Source: Lachnospiraceae bacterium (lineage in GTDB: Bacteria; Bacillota; Clostridia; Lachnospirales; Lachnospiraceae). From it: a DNA stretch of 39,409 nt. The position numbers were made by a program, and so were the translations under genes. The notes under the pieces were generated by a model. It made no database searches and was not told where the DNA came from. It saw only the letters and a program-made list of their open reading frames with translations. The stretch spans positions 1 to 39,409 of the forward strand of contig JAFXVI010000051.1 of assembly GCA_017524595.1 (NCBI GenBank), given 5' to 3'. Positions 26,938 to 35,278 of the stretch are shown here, one piece after another; position 1 is the first letter of the stretch; the number at the start of each line of letters is the position of its first letter.

Positions 26938-27896
26938 CGCTTGCCCTTATCATATATCTCACCGAGTGCCCTCGGACTTCTGTTATTCTTGCTGAAGAAT
27001 ACAAGCAGCAAAAGCGTAACCACATACGGCAGAGTCCTTACCAGATCATTGAAAGTAGACGGCATGCCCAGCTTTTGTATTATAGCCTGCCCCGAACTCC
27101 TGGCAAATCCAAATAACAGACAGGCTCCGAGAGTCGGGAGAATCGACCAGTTACCGAATATCAAAGCCGCTATTGCCAGATAACCGAAGCCAAGATAAAT
27201 GTCAGGTGAGAAATTGGCTGAGATCGAATATGCATAACTCATACCGCCTATTGCTGACAGTCCGCCCGATAATACGACAGCAACAGTCCGCACCTTCTTA
27301 ACATCTATACCTGCTGCATCCGCTGCATGGGGATTATCACCGCAGGCTCTTAAGTGCATGCCGTAAGGAGTACGATACATAACATACCATGCTATGATAG
27401 CAACCACGATTATCAGTATCTCGAAGGGATACACCGATGTAAATGCCGCTCCAAGTACAGGTATCCCGGATAATACCGGGACATCAAATCTTATACTCGT
27501 TTCCAGTATAAATTTATTTGAAGTCTGGCCAAAGAAATCCGCATTGATCCTTCTTGTAAGGAAACTGGTAAGGGACATTGCCAGAATATTCACTACTACA
27601 CCGCTTATAACCTGATTACCATTGAACTTGACGCACAGTATTACGTGGACCAGCGCATAGAGCATGCCGCCTAAAGCAGCCGCTACAAACGACATATAAT
27701 AAGGCACCTGCGTTCCGTTTCCCATACTGTTCATCATGATCACCATTACAAGTGCACCGGTAAAAGCTCCAAAGCCCTGCAGGCCTTCCACCGCAAGATT
27801 GGTTATACCGCTTTTTTCACTGAATATGCCACCTACTGCCATAATGAACATAGGAAGTGCAAATGTTAACCCGTCAATGATTATTGTATCTATCAT
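26934..27896 (-). CDS. nupQ: Nucleoside ABC transporter permease (NupQ/YufQ-like)
   Basis: Predicted 320 residues, very hydrophobic with about eight to ten membrane segments. The start contains the family pattern 'GGIFSEKSGITNLAVEGLQ', and the middle has the cytoplasmic loop 'TPYGMHLRACGDNPHAADAAGID' pattern of BPD_transp_2 permeases. It pairs with the larger permease upstream (4-nt ATGA overlap) to form the membrane channel. The BMP binding protein and two-domain ATPase in the same run identify the class. Substrate is inferred as nucleosides; related systems can take other purine derivatives. The M13 gene overlaps its stop. Confidence 0.9.
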   Translation of the reverse strand: MIDTIIIDGLTFALPMFIMAVGGIFSEKSGITNLAVEGLQGFGAFTGALVMVIMMNSMGNGTQVPYYMSFVAAALGGMLYALVHVILCVKFNGNQVISGVVVNILAMSLTSFLTRRINADFFGQTSNKFILETSIRFDVPVLSGIPVLGAAFTSVYPFEILIIVVAIIAWYVMYRTPYGMHLRACGDNPHAADAAGIDVKKVRTVAVVLSGGLSAIGGMSYAYSISANFSPDIYLGFGYLAIAALIFGNWSILPTLGACLLFGFARSSGQAIIQKLGMPSTFNDLVRTLPYVVTLLLLVFFSKNNRSPRALGEIYDKGKR

Positions 27897-29029
27897 GCCT
27901 GTGCACCTCCCTTCTTTTCTCCGGCCGTATTTAATTCCATTGCTGCTTTACTGACATACATTCTTATGTATTCGGAACAGGCCGAGAAGATCAGTATAAA
28001 AGCAGTGATCAGATCCGCGATCTCTATCTCTACGCCCTGCTGCGAACTCATATATATCGATCCATTGGATATTATCGTAATAAGAAATGATGCGTAAATG
28101 CATCCTATGGGCTCACTGCAACCAAGAAGCGCAACTGCGATCGCATTAAAGCCCATCGAAGGAACCACGCCCGGCTGTATCGATCCAACATATCCGCAAA
28201 AATAGGTAACTCCTGCAAGACCTGCCAGGGCACCCGACAATATCATTGTGAGCATGATATTTCTGCCTATGCTGATGCCTGCGTAATTCGCTGCTGTACG
28301 GCTTAAACCGACCGCCTTTATCTCAAAGCCTATCGTAGTCTTATCCATGATAAAACGTATCAGGATGGCTACAATGATTGCCAGAGGAAAGGCGAGAGGT
28401 ATATCAAACTTAAGTCCAAATGCCTTAAAATCCACTATGGTGAGCCTGGCCGCATCATTAATGTTGGTACTCTGTCTCGATACCGGATCAACATAATATG
28501 AATTGATAAAAAATGTGAAAACATACATAAGGATATAATTCAACATTATCGAAGATACCACTTCATTTATGTTAAACCTGTATTTAAGCCATCCGATCAA
28601 AGCTCCTACCAGCGCGCCGCTTATGATCCCTATTATAAGTACGAGCGGCTTGGCTGCGCCTGCAAAAAGAGATGAATACCCTACTGTCACAGTCGCCGCA
28701 AAACCTGCCGCAAGCATCATTCCGGATACACCGATGTTGAACAGGCCGCCCTTAAGTGCGACGGTAACTGCCAGAGAAGCAAATATCATGGGAGTAAGCG
28801 CATCAAGAAGGTTCATGAAATCCGTGAACATATTTTTTCTTCCGGCATAAGAGCGTTTGGGGGCAAGTCCCGAACCCTGGAGCAGATTCAGATATGACGC
28901 AAACGGATTGTTGCCAATAATGAGCAGGACAACCACTCCGAATATAAGGCTTACAACTATCGCAAACAGAGATATCCTGAGCATCTGGTGCTTCTCACCG
29001 CCAAGCAGCTTTACCATGTATTTTTTCAT
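27893..29029 (-). CDS. nupP: Nucleoside ABC transporter permease (NupP/YufP-like)
   Basis: Predicted 378 residues with about eight to ten membrane segments. The pattern 'ALKGGLFNIGVSGMMLAAG' and a loop 'TIGFEIKAVGLSRTAANYAGI' match BPD_transp_2-type permeases of the BMP transporter class. The N-terminus is cytoplasmic and basic, with a short soluble insertion before the second segment. It overlaps the ATPase gene by 4 nt upstream and nupQ by 4 nt downstream, so all three subunits are translationally coupled, which suits equal stoichiometry. Confidence 0.9.
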   Translation of the reverse strand: MKKYMVKLLGGEKHQMLRISLFAIVVSLIFGVVVLLIIGNNPFASYLNLLQGSGLAPKRSYAGRKNMFTDFMNLLDALTPMIFASLAVTVALKGGLFNIGVSGMMLAAGFAATVTVGYSSLFAGAAKPLVLIIGIISGALVGALIGWLKYRFNINEVVSSIMLNYILMYVFTFFINSYYVDPVSRQSTNINDAARLTIVDFKAFGLKFDIPLAFPLAIIVAILIRFIMDKTTIGFEIKAVGLSRTAANYAGISIGRNIMLTMILSGALAGLAGVTYFCGYVGSIQPGVVPSMGFNAIAVALLGCSEPIGCIYASFLITIISNGSIYMSSQQGVEIEIADLITAFILIFSACSEYIRMYVSKAAMELNTAGEKKGGAQA

Positions 29030-30594
29030 TCGGCGTCACCTCCTTTGGCTGAGACTCCTGTAGCGGAGACTCCCATCATATACTCGCCCACCTCATTAAC
29101 ACTTAATTCGGAAGCTTTGGCGATCTTGTTGATCCTTCCGTCAAAGATAACTCCTATAGTATCAGCACAGTTCATGACCTCATCAAGTTCCAACGAAATA
29201 AGAAGTACGGCTGCTCCTCTGTCCCGTTCTGCTATGATACTTTTATGGACATTGGAAATGGCTCCTACATCTAGGCCTCTTGTCGGCTGCATGAATATGA
29301 TCAGCTTACCATTCATATCGATCTCACGGGCTATCATTGCCTTCTGCTGATTACCGCCGGACATGGCCCGCACTATTGTTTTATTTCCTTCACTGCTGCG
29401 TATATCATATGCATTTATCAGACGGTCGCCATGCTCCTCAAAGGCTTCTTCCTTAATGATCTTATGATTTGAAAACCGGGCATTATAATAATTCTTGATC
29501 GCAAGATTGTCCTTTAGTGAATAACCCATAACCAGACCCACTTTCTGCCGGTCCTCAGGTATATAAGCCATACCATCCTCAATACGCTCCCTTATAGTCA
29601 TGCCGGTTATATCCCTGCTATTAAGTAATACCCTGCCCTTCTTTACCGGTTTGATACCTGCTATCGCATCGGCCAGCTCATTCTGACCGTTTCCGGATAC
29701 TCCTGCCAGAGCAAATATCTCTCCAGAACGTATCTCAAATGAAACATCCTTGACAGCCTCAAGTCCCAGCTCGTTACATACCGTAAGGTTCTCAACCTTA
29801 AGAACAGTGCCGCCAGGCTGTGCCTCCGTCTTATCAACCGTGAATGATACCTCGCGGCCAACCATGAGCCTTGCCATTTCAGAAGTGGACGTTTCCTTTA
29901 CATCCTTGACATCAATAAGCCTTCCATGATTAAGAATGGCACAACGGTCAGCTATTGCCTTTATCTCTTCAAGCTTATGGGTGATAATGATAACTGTCTT
30001 TCCGTTAGCTCTGAGACCGCGTATGATCTCCAGCAGATATTCTATCTCCTGAGGGGTAAGCACAGCAGTCGGCTCATCAAAGATCAGTATCTCCGCATCC
30101 CTGTATAACATCTTAAGTATCTCGACACGCTGCTGTGTAGATACATTCACCTCACTGATAACGGATGTCGGATCCACCTTAAGCCCATATTGCTCAGAAA
30201 GTGCGGCAATGTCAGCATTCGCCTTTTTGATATCCACATGGGGAATAATGCCGCACAGCTTATTCTGCGGCTCGGACCCAAGGATAATATTCTCGGCAAC
30301 AGTATAGTTGGAAACCAGCTTAAAATGCTGATGAACCATACCTATGCCAAGTTTGGTGGCCTGACGCGGCGATGTTATGTTAACTTTTTCTCCTCTAATA
30401 TATATTTCACCCTCATCGGGCTCATACATACCGAAGAGCACACTCATTATGGTTGATTTTCCCGCACCGTTCTCGCCAAGCAACGCATATATCTCGCCTT
30501 TTTTTATGCTGAGAGACACATCATTATTAGCAACGATCCTGGGAAACCGTTTGGTGATATGTTTCATTTCTACGATGTATTCTGAACCTTCCAT
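29026..30594 (-). CDS. nupO: Nucleoside ABC transporter ATP-binding protein (two ABC domains)
   Basis: Predicted 522 residues with two ATPase domains in tandem, as in sugar- and nucleoside-type importers. Domain one has Walker A 'GENGAGKST' at 40-48 and 'DEPTAVLTPQE', with a diverged signature 'VSTQQRVEIL'. Domain two has a degenerate Walker A ('GVSGNGQNE') but a good signature 'MSGGNQQKAMIARE'. This asymmetry is normal for the class and leaves mainly one active site. The product powers import through the two downstream permeases. It is separated from the BMP gene by 105 nt holding a strong hairpin. Confidence 0.95.
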   Translation of the reverse strand: MEGSEYIVEMKHITKRFPRIVANNDVSLSIKKGEIYALLGENGAGKSTIMSVLFGMYEPDEGEIYIRGEKVNITSPRQATKLGIGMVHQHFKLVSNYTVAENIILGSEPQNKLCGIIPHVDIKKANADIAALSEQYGLKVDPTSVISEVNVSTQQRVEILKMLYRDAEILIFDEPTAVLTPQEIEYLLEIIRGLRANGKTVIIITHKLEEIKAIADRCAILNHGRLIDVKDVKETSTSEMARLMVGREVSFTVDKTEAQPGGTVLKVENLTVCNELGLEAVKDVSFEIRSGEIFALAGVSGNGQNELADAIAGIKPVKKGRVLLNSRDITGMTIRERIEDGMAYIPEDRQKVGLVMGYSLKDNLAIKNYYNARFSNHKIIKEEAFEEHGDRLINAYDIRSSEGNKTIVRAMSGGNQQKAMIAREIDMNGKLIIFMQPTRGLDVGAISNVHKSIIAERDRGAAVLLISLELDEVMNCADTIGVIFDGRINKIAKASELSVNEVGEYMMGVSATGVSAKGGDAE

Positions 30595-30658
30595 TCTATC
30601 TCCTTGATAAGAATACTATCTGCTTACTGAAAAAACTTTACTAAGTGTCTACATAAAT

Positions 30659-30685
30659 AAGGCGGCAGTGATTGCCTGCCGCCTT
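30659..30685 (-). terminator. Perfect 10-bp GC-rich hairpin between the BMP and ATPase genes
   Basis: AAGGCGGCAG (30659-30668) and CTGCCGCCTT (30676-30685) pair perfectly around a 7-nt loop. On the minus strand the stem follows the BMP stop by 14 nt and is followed by ATTTATG rather than a full T run. It probably acts as a partial terminator or 3'-end stabiliser, giving more BMP than transporter subunits. Confidence 0.7.
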
Positions 30686-30699
30686 GCAGAATCTAAGAT

Positions 30700-31842
30700 C
30701 TATTCAACATCAATTCCTGTAAAATTGTCAGGTGTAAGGCCATTGAAGTTAGCTGCAGGAACGATCTTTCCATCCTTTATGTTCTGATATGCCTTATCGA
30801 TCTTTTCGATAGCAGAAGCATCGAGCTGGCATCTTCCTGAGGCATTCACATAACCGGTAGAATCAGTATCTGCGCCAAGCAGGAAGTTGCCACCCTTAAA
30901 TGTGCCGTCAAGTACTGTTTCAAGCACACGCTTGTCATTGATACCCATAACCTTAAGTCCGGATGTAAGTATAACATTCTCGCTTCCGTTAGCCCCGTCA
31001 TCATACTGGTCTACATCACAGCCTATAACATAATCCTTCTCGCTACTCTCCTTTACAGCGGTAAATACACCGTTGCCCGAACCGCCTGCTGCAACGAAGA
31101 TTATATCACAGCCTTCCTTGATAAGCGCATCACCGACTACCTTGCCGTTAGCAGGATCAGCAAATGAACCAACATAGTTGCCTCCGACATTTGCTCCGGT
31201 TACATCTGTTCCCGCATAAGATTCCAGCTCTACGATTTCGGCTGTAGTACCATAATGCTTATTGGCATAATTAACTCCCGACATGAATCCGTACTGATAA
31301 TTCACATTAGACGGATAAGCTATGCCGTTAACCACTGCAACCTTATTGGTCTGCGTTGTCAGGGCTGCTGCCATACCGGCAAGGAAACCACTCTCCTGCT
31401 CCTTGAACTGCATAGCATAAATATTTTCAACCTCCTTCTCATTTCCCTCTGCATCACTGGGATATGAATCCACGAGGATGAACTTCTTATCAGGATTATC
31501 CGTAGCTATCTCTGTTATTCCAGCAAACTGGAAGCCGTCGCATACTATAACATCGTAATCTGCAACAATATCCTGGACTGTCTTGATACATGCCGCCGTA
31601 TCTCCCGTAGGTTCCTTGACAGGTGTTACCTTTGACTCAGGATGCGCCTCTATAAAACTCAATATGCCGTTGTAGTTTTCCTGATTGAATGAACCGTCGT
31701 CCACTCCCGAAGGTGAACTCACTATAGCGATATTAAGCGCCTTACCCGAACCGCCTCCTGCATTGCCTGAACCGCCGCATCCTGTTACAGTCATCGCTGC
31801 AAGTACTGTACACAGAACCGCAGCAATAATTCTCTTTTTCAT
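30700..31842 (-). CDS. nupN: BMP-family nucleoside-binding lipoprotein (PnrA/NupN-like)
   Basis: Predicted 380 residues. The lipoprotein signal ends in 'TVTGC' (Cys22), followed by a Gly/Ser linker. The mature protein has the basic membrane protein pattern: 'SPSGVDDGSFNQENYNGI', 'YDVIVCDGFQFAG', 'AMQFKEQESGFLAGMAA', 'IIFVAAGGSGNGVF' and 'VIGCDVDQYDDG'. This family captures purine nucleosides outside the cell and hands them to the ABC permeases encoded downstream. Two ribosome-binding-like AGGAGG sites in tandem precede the ATG. It is the first gene of the operon and has a structured leader. Confidence 0.94.
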   Translation of the reverse strand: MKKRIIAAVLCTVLAAMTVTGCGGSGNAGGGSGKALNIAIVSSPSGVDDGSFNQENYNGILSFIEAHPESKVTPVKEPTGDTAACIKTVQDIVADYDVIVCDGFQFAGITEIATDNPDKKFILVDSYPSDAEGNEKEVENIYAMQFKEQESGFLAGMAAALTTQTNKVAVVNGIAYPSNVNYQYGFMSGVNYANKHYGTTAEIVELESYAGTDVTGANVGGNYVGSFADPANGKVVGDALIKEGCDIIFVAAGGSGNGVFTAVKESSEKDYVIGCDVDQYDDGANGSENVILTSGLKVMGINDKRVLETVLDGTFKGGNFLLGADTDSTGYVNASGRCQLDASAIEKIDKAYQNIKDGKIVPAANFNGLTPDNFTGIDVE

Positions 31843-31850
31843 ATTATTGT

Positions 31851-31867
31851 CCTCCTAAAATCCTCCT
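31851..31867 (-). promoter_or_regulatory. Tandem Shine-Dalgarno sites before the BMP gene
   Basis: On the minus strand AGGAGGA (31861-31867) and AGGAGG (31851-31856) are 10 nt apart. Only the nearer one is correctly spaced for the ATG at 31842. The distal copy could act as a ribosome standby site or pair with the leader. Confidence 0.55.
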
Positions 31868-31875
31868 ATAATATT

Positions 31876-31944
31876 AAGATCCCTCCAGCCGCTTCTCCAT
31901 TTTCCTTGAAACATCAATGTACAGGATTCAGCACCCGGGATCTT
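31876..31944 (-). ncRNA. Candidate structured leader of the BMP nucleoside transporter operon
   Basis: AAGATCCC (minus strand, 31944-31937) and GGGATCTT (31883-31876) pair perfectly over 8 bp and enclose 53 nt. The 5' arm would start close to the transcript's first base if the promoter at 31944-31972 is right. The helix ends about 9 nt before the first Shine-Dalgarno copy. I see none of the conserved core of purine, 2'-deoxyguanosine or TPP riboswitches inside. It could be a novel aptamer or an ordinary protective stem. Confidence 0.35.
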
Positions 31945-31972
31945 TAATAACACATAAATAAATATATCACAA
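31944..31972 (-). promoter_or_regulatory. Possible promoter of the BMP nucleoside transporter operon
   Basis: On the minus strand TTGTGA (31967-31972) and TATTAA (31944-31949) are separated by 17 nt. Each box matches consensus at four of six positions. It lies in the only sizeable gap upstream of the BMP gene. Confidence 0.4.
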
Positions 31973-31991
31973 AAATCTTAATTTGAGAACA

Positions 31992-33197
31992 TCAAGACAC
32001 TAACTTGGCAATACTGTCAAGCAGTTCCATCGCTGCCTGTTTCTTGCTCATAAGAGGAAGCTCAGTAACACCGTCCCCAGTTATCAGTGTAAGTACATTG
32101 GTATCTCCCCTAAATCCTGATCCCTCAACCTTAAGATTATTGGCGGCGATCATATCAAGATTCTTCTTATCAAGCTTCTCCCTTGAATTCGCGATCATAT
32201 TCTCGGTTTCCATTGAGAAGCCGCACAAAAACTGCCCTTCCTTCTTATGCTCTCCAAGATACTTTAAGATATCCTTAGTCCTTTCAAGCGGTATTGACAG
32301 ATCATCATCCTTTTTTTTCATTTTCTGATCAGATACCTGTGCGGGCCGGTAATCCGCCACTGCCGCCGCCTTGATGATAATATCCATACTGTCTGCACGC
32401 TCAACCACTTCATTAAACATATCTTCCGCCGACACTACGGGCACAACCTCCATAAATAACGGCGGATCAATTGCAGTCGGACCACAAATAAGCGTAACCT
32501 CAGCACCCCTTATAACTGCCGCTTCCGCTATCGCATACCCCATCTTGCCTGATGAATGATTGGTTATATATCTGACAGGATCGAGCGCCTCTTGAGTGGG
32601 ACCGGCAGTCACAAGTATCTTCTTTCCGGCAAGATCCTTCTTACATGCGATCTCATTCAGAATATACTTAAGCAGGATCTCAGGTTCCGGCATCTTACCC
32701 GCTCCCGTATCCCCGCAGGCAAGATAACCGCACTCTGGCTGTATTATCTTATAGCCATATCCCTTAAGCTTACTGATATTATCCTGTACCACGGGATTTT
32801 CAAACATATTGGTGTTCATTGCAGGGGAAATAAGCTTTACGCATCTGCAGGCCATAACCGTAGTCGTAAGCATATCATCCGCAATCCCGCCCGCAAGCTT
32901 GCCTATTACATTAGCAGTCGCCGGGGCTATCATTACAATATCGGCTTTCTTAGCCAGTGATACATGCTCAACAGAAAATTCGAAATCCCTGTCAAATGTA
33001 TCTACAAGGCATTTATTCCCTGTCAGCGTCTCAAAGGTTATCGGATTTATGAAATTAAGTGCATTTCTCGTCATCAGTACATGAACGTTGGCTTCAAGCT
33101 TCTTTAAAGCACTGGCCAAAGCTGCAGCCTTATACGCAGCAATGCTGCCGGTAACTCCCAGCAGCACTGTTTTATTCTTTAATGTCACGTCACCCAT
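31992..33197 (-). CDS. coaBC: Bifunctional phosphopantothenoylcysteine decarboxylase / synthetase
   Basis: Predicted 401 residues, the usual length. The C-terminal CoaB half joins cysteine to 4'-phosphopantothenate using CTP. The N-terminal CoaC half is an FMN flavoprotein that decarboxylates the product to phosphopantetheine on the way to coenzyme A. Visible motifs are 'GVTGSIAAYKAA' near the start, 'HVSLAKKAD' with the catalytic His, and 'PAMNTNMFENP'. CoaB begins with 'KILVTAGPTQEALDPVR' and has 'NHSSGKMGYA'. Its cofactor FMN derives from riboflavin, made by the rib genes about 12 kb away, but nothing here shows joint control. Confidence 0.97.
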   Translation of the reverse strand: MGDVTLKNKTVLLGVTGSIAAYKAAALASALKKLEANVHVLMTRNALNFINPITFETLTGNKCLVDTFDRDFEFSVEHVSLAKKADIVMIAPATANVIGKLAGGIADDMLTTTVMACRCVKLISPAMNTNMFENPVVQDNISKLKGYGYKIIQPECGYLACGDTGAGKMPEPEILLKYILNEIACKKDLAGKKILVTAGPTQEALDPVRYITNHSSGKMGYAIAEAAVIRGAEVTLICGPTAIDPPLFMEVVPVVSAEDMFNEVVERADSMDIIIKAAAVADYRPAQVSDQKMKKKDDDLSIPLERTKDILKYLGEHKKEGQFLCGFSMETENMIANSREKLDKKNLDMIAANNLKVEGSGFRGDTNVLTLITGDGVTELPLMSKKQAAMELLDSIAKLVS

Positions 33198-33230
33198 ATC
33201 TTATACCCGTATCTCTATCTTACTTCCTGT

Positions 33231-33257
33231 TATCAGTAAGCATGCAAATAACTGATA
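33231..33257. repeat. 7-bp inverted repeat before coaBC
   Basis: TATCAGT (33231-33237) and ACTGATA (33251-33257) flank 13 nt, directly after the stop of the SseB-like gene. No T run follows on the minus strand, so it is not a typical terminator. It could be an operator. Confidence 0.3.
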
Positions 33258-34736
33258 TCATTTTTTCTCCCCGGCAATCTTTTGCATATTGTCATACATT
33301 TCCCTGGTCACATATGTGCCTGCTGCCGGAAACCTTGTGGGATTAACGGCACAATCAAACATATCTATCATGCCTCCCATTGTATGCACCATTCCGTCCC
33401 ATTCCCTTCCGTACTCAGATCTTAACCTGCGCCAGTCAGTATACATGATCACGGCTTCCTTGCTGCCCTTGCCCTTCATCGTGGCGATATTGAAATTGAA
33501 ATCCTGTTCGGTCACGGCATGACCCTGTGAATCCGTCTTTACTTCGTTCTCCTCATGCCTTAATGGGATTATGAACCTTGCCTTTAACATTTCCATACCC
33601 ATAAATTTATAATACAGCTTGAATAAAAGCGCCGTATTATCACCATCCTTAGGCGTATCCATCTGCCCTATAAGAAGCATCCATCTTACAAGATCCGGAT
33701 TGGTGACCGGTATGTTCTCAACAGGTATTCCCGTATGATCAGGCTTCTCAACAAGCATCCCGGCCGAAATGGATGTCTGTACTGTTCCTATGGCCGCTCC
33801 GCAGGCACCGTTAATGTAGAAGTTACCTGCCAGGAAGTTGTATATCCCCTTCTTGTCAGCTCCATTCCTTACTATTGCAAGCTCCAGCTTATCATTGGAA
33901 TAGAGCTTCTTGTAATGTCTGTGATAAGCCTTGGAAACCAACATAATACTCGGTGGAGTACAGATATATGTACCGTCACCCTTATCCACAGCCTGTGAAA
34001 ACAGGTGCGCTTCACCTGTCTTCTTATCATGAACATAATAAATCGTATCAGCGTTAAGGATCTTATCACACAGAGCAGCCACCAGCTTATCCAGACGTTC
34101 CTTTCTGGCAGCTTTTATATCGTCCGGCTCATCCTTCCCCTCATGGCTCATATACCAGCCGTTTAAGCGCCATATCTCCGAACAGTCGGTAATGCTTAAG
34201 CCCGCGATCTCTTCATCCGTGAGCTCTAACTTTCTTTCCTTAACGTACGTATCTCCCAAAGTACCTACATATGCATCATGAACACTGTCCTCATTCATAT
34301 CACGGGAATAGATGACCGTGCCTATGCCAATCTTCTTATCGTTCATTCCCTCAAGAATAAGTGAAGCCCTGCAGTCAGTGACGGATGAAGCAAATGCATC
34401 ATTGACTTCAACTCCGACAACATTCGTCATGACCATCTCCCTTGAGTCATCACCGAAGTTAAGGACGGAAACGACCATATTAGATTCGGCATTTCCCTTT
34501 AAGTTTCCGGTAACCTTGATGTTATTTGTCCCTTCTATCCTGATCACATCATGAACGCCCATTACAAACGAACATCTCTTAACCTCCGGTACCGGTTCCG
34601 GCTCGCTTACCACCGGACCCCCATGTTCAACCTCGCCGACAATACCGCTGTCATCCATCAGGCTCTGCTCAAGTTCATTAAGTTCTTCCGTGCTCAGATC
34701 TTTTTTGCCTTTTTTGAAAATATTTAAGATTCCCAT
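33258..34736 (-). CDS. SseB-like domain protein of unknown function
   Basis: Predicted 492 residues, soluble, with no signal peptide or membrane segment. After a basic start (MGILNIFKKGKKD) and an acidic Pro/Glu linker, residues about 55-180 look like a beta-rich domain. The middle (about 185-350) is mixed and includes 'SISAGMLVEKPDHTGI'. The C-terminal part (about 370-480) resembles SseB-type domains, with 'KARFIIPLRHE', 'IMYTDWRRLRSEYG' and a closing 'VNPTRFPAAG'. SseB domains are linked to secretion-system accessory proteins in some bacteria, but many Firmicutes homologues have no known role. It lies 33 nt after the ACT-domain gene. Confidence 0.75.
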   Translation of the reverse strand: MGILNIFKKGKKDLSTEELNELEQSLMDDSGIVGEVEHGGPVVSEPEPVPEVKRCSFVMGVHDVIRIEGTNNIKVTGNLKGNAESNMVVSVLNFGDDSREMVMTNVVGVEVNDAFASSVTDCRASLILEGMNDKKIGIGTVIYSRDMNEDSVHDAYVGTLGDTYVKERKLELTDEEIAGLSITDCSEIWRLNGWYMSHEGKDEPDDIKAARKERLDKLVAALCDKILNADTIYYVHDKKTGEAHLFSQAVDKGDGTYICTPPSIMLVSKAYHRHYKKLYSNDKLELAIVRNGADKKGIYNFLAGNFYINGACGAAIGTVQTSISAGMLVEKPDHTGIPVENIPVTNPDLVRWMLLIGQMDTPKDGDNTALLFKLYYKFMGMEMLKARFIIPLRHEENEVKTDSQGHAVTEQDFNFNIATMKGKGSKEAVIMYTDWRRLRSEYGREWDGMVHTMGGMIDMFDCAVNPTRFPAAGTYVTREMYDNMQKIAGEKK

Positions 34737-34769
34737 TTTTATCCCCTTCTTTTTAAATTCCCCTTATTG

Positions 34770-35195
34770 TTAACCACTTATCTCCTCATCAGTTGCAAGC
34801 CTGAAGCCCTTATCGGATAGTACCTTCTCCGTTGTTTCCACATCATCCACACGCAATACCACATATGCCCCAAATTCCTTGTTGGATGTAAATGCATATG
34901 TATACTTAACGTTTATCTCCTGCTCTTCTATTGCACGCAGTATCTGGTACAGTGCTCCGCCCCTATCGTCCATCTTGACTGCTATTACCGGCGTTACCTT
35001 ATAAATGAAATCATTCCCCAGTAACTCTCTGGCCTTGTCAATGTCGGATACTATCATCCTCACGATCCCAAAATCCTGCGAATCGCCTATGCTTAATGCT
35101 CGTATATTGATATCGGATTCCGATATTCCCTTTATCGCCTCTGATAGTCTTCCATGCTTATTTTCGATAAATACCGATAACTGGTTTACTGCCAT
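34770..35195 (-). CDS. Tandem ACT-domain protein
   Basis: Predicted 141 residues, starting at the ATG at 35195, which has GGAGGAACT upstream; the in-frame ATG at 35246 would add 17 unlikely residues. Two ACT domains fill the protein. The first begins 'LSVFIENKHGRLSEAI' and the second 'VIAVKMDDRGGALYQIL'. ACT domains bind small ligands, mostly amino acids. Such stand-alone tandem ACT proteins often follow phenylacetate-CoA ligase genes in anaerobes, as here (83 nt downstream), and may sense an aromatic amino acid or derivative. Confidence 0.92.
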   Translation of the reverse strand: MAVNQLSVFIENKHGRLSEAIKGISESDINIRALSIGDSQDFGIVRMIVSDIDKARELLGNDFIYKVTPVIAVKMDDRGGALYQILRAIEEQEINVKYTYAFTSNKEFGAYVVLRVDDVETTEKVLSDKGFRLATDEEISG

Positions 35196-35278
35196 AATAG
35201 TTCCTCCTCCATTCTCTATCCTGCCATCATATGGTCTCAAGTACATGTATCAAAAAGCTTTCATTATCCCTGACCACA

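Noticed and set aside
31876-31944. Purine or TPP riboswitch in the BMP leader
   Set aside because: The conserved loop and core bases of those families are not present between the paired arms, so I list only an unassigned structured leader.
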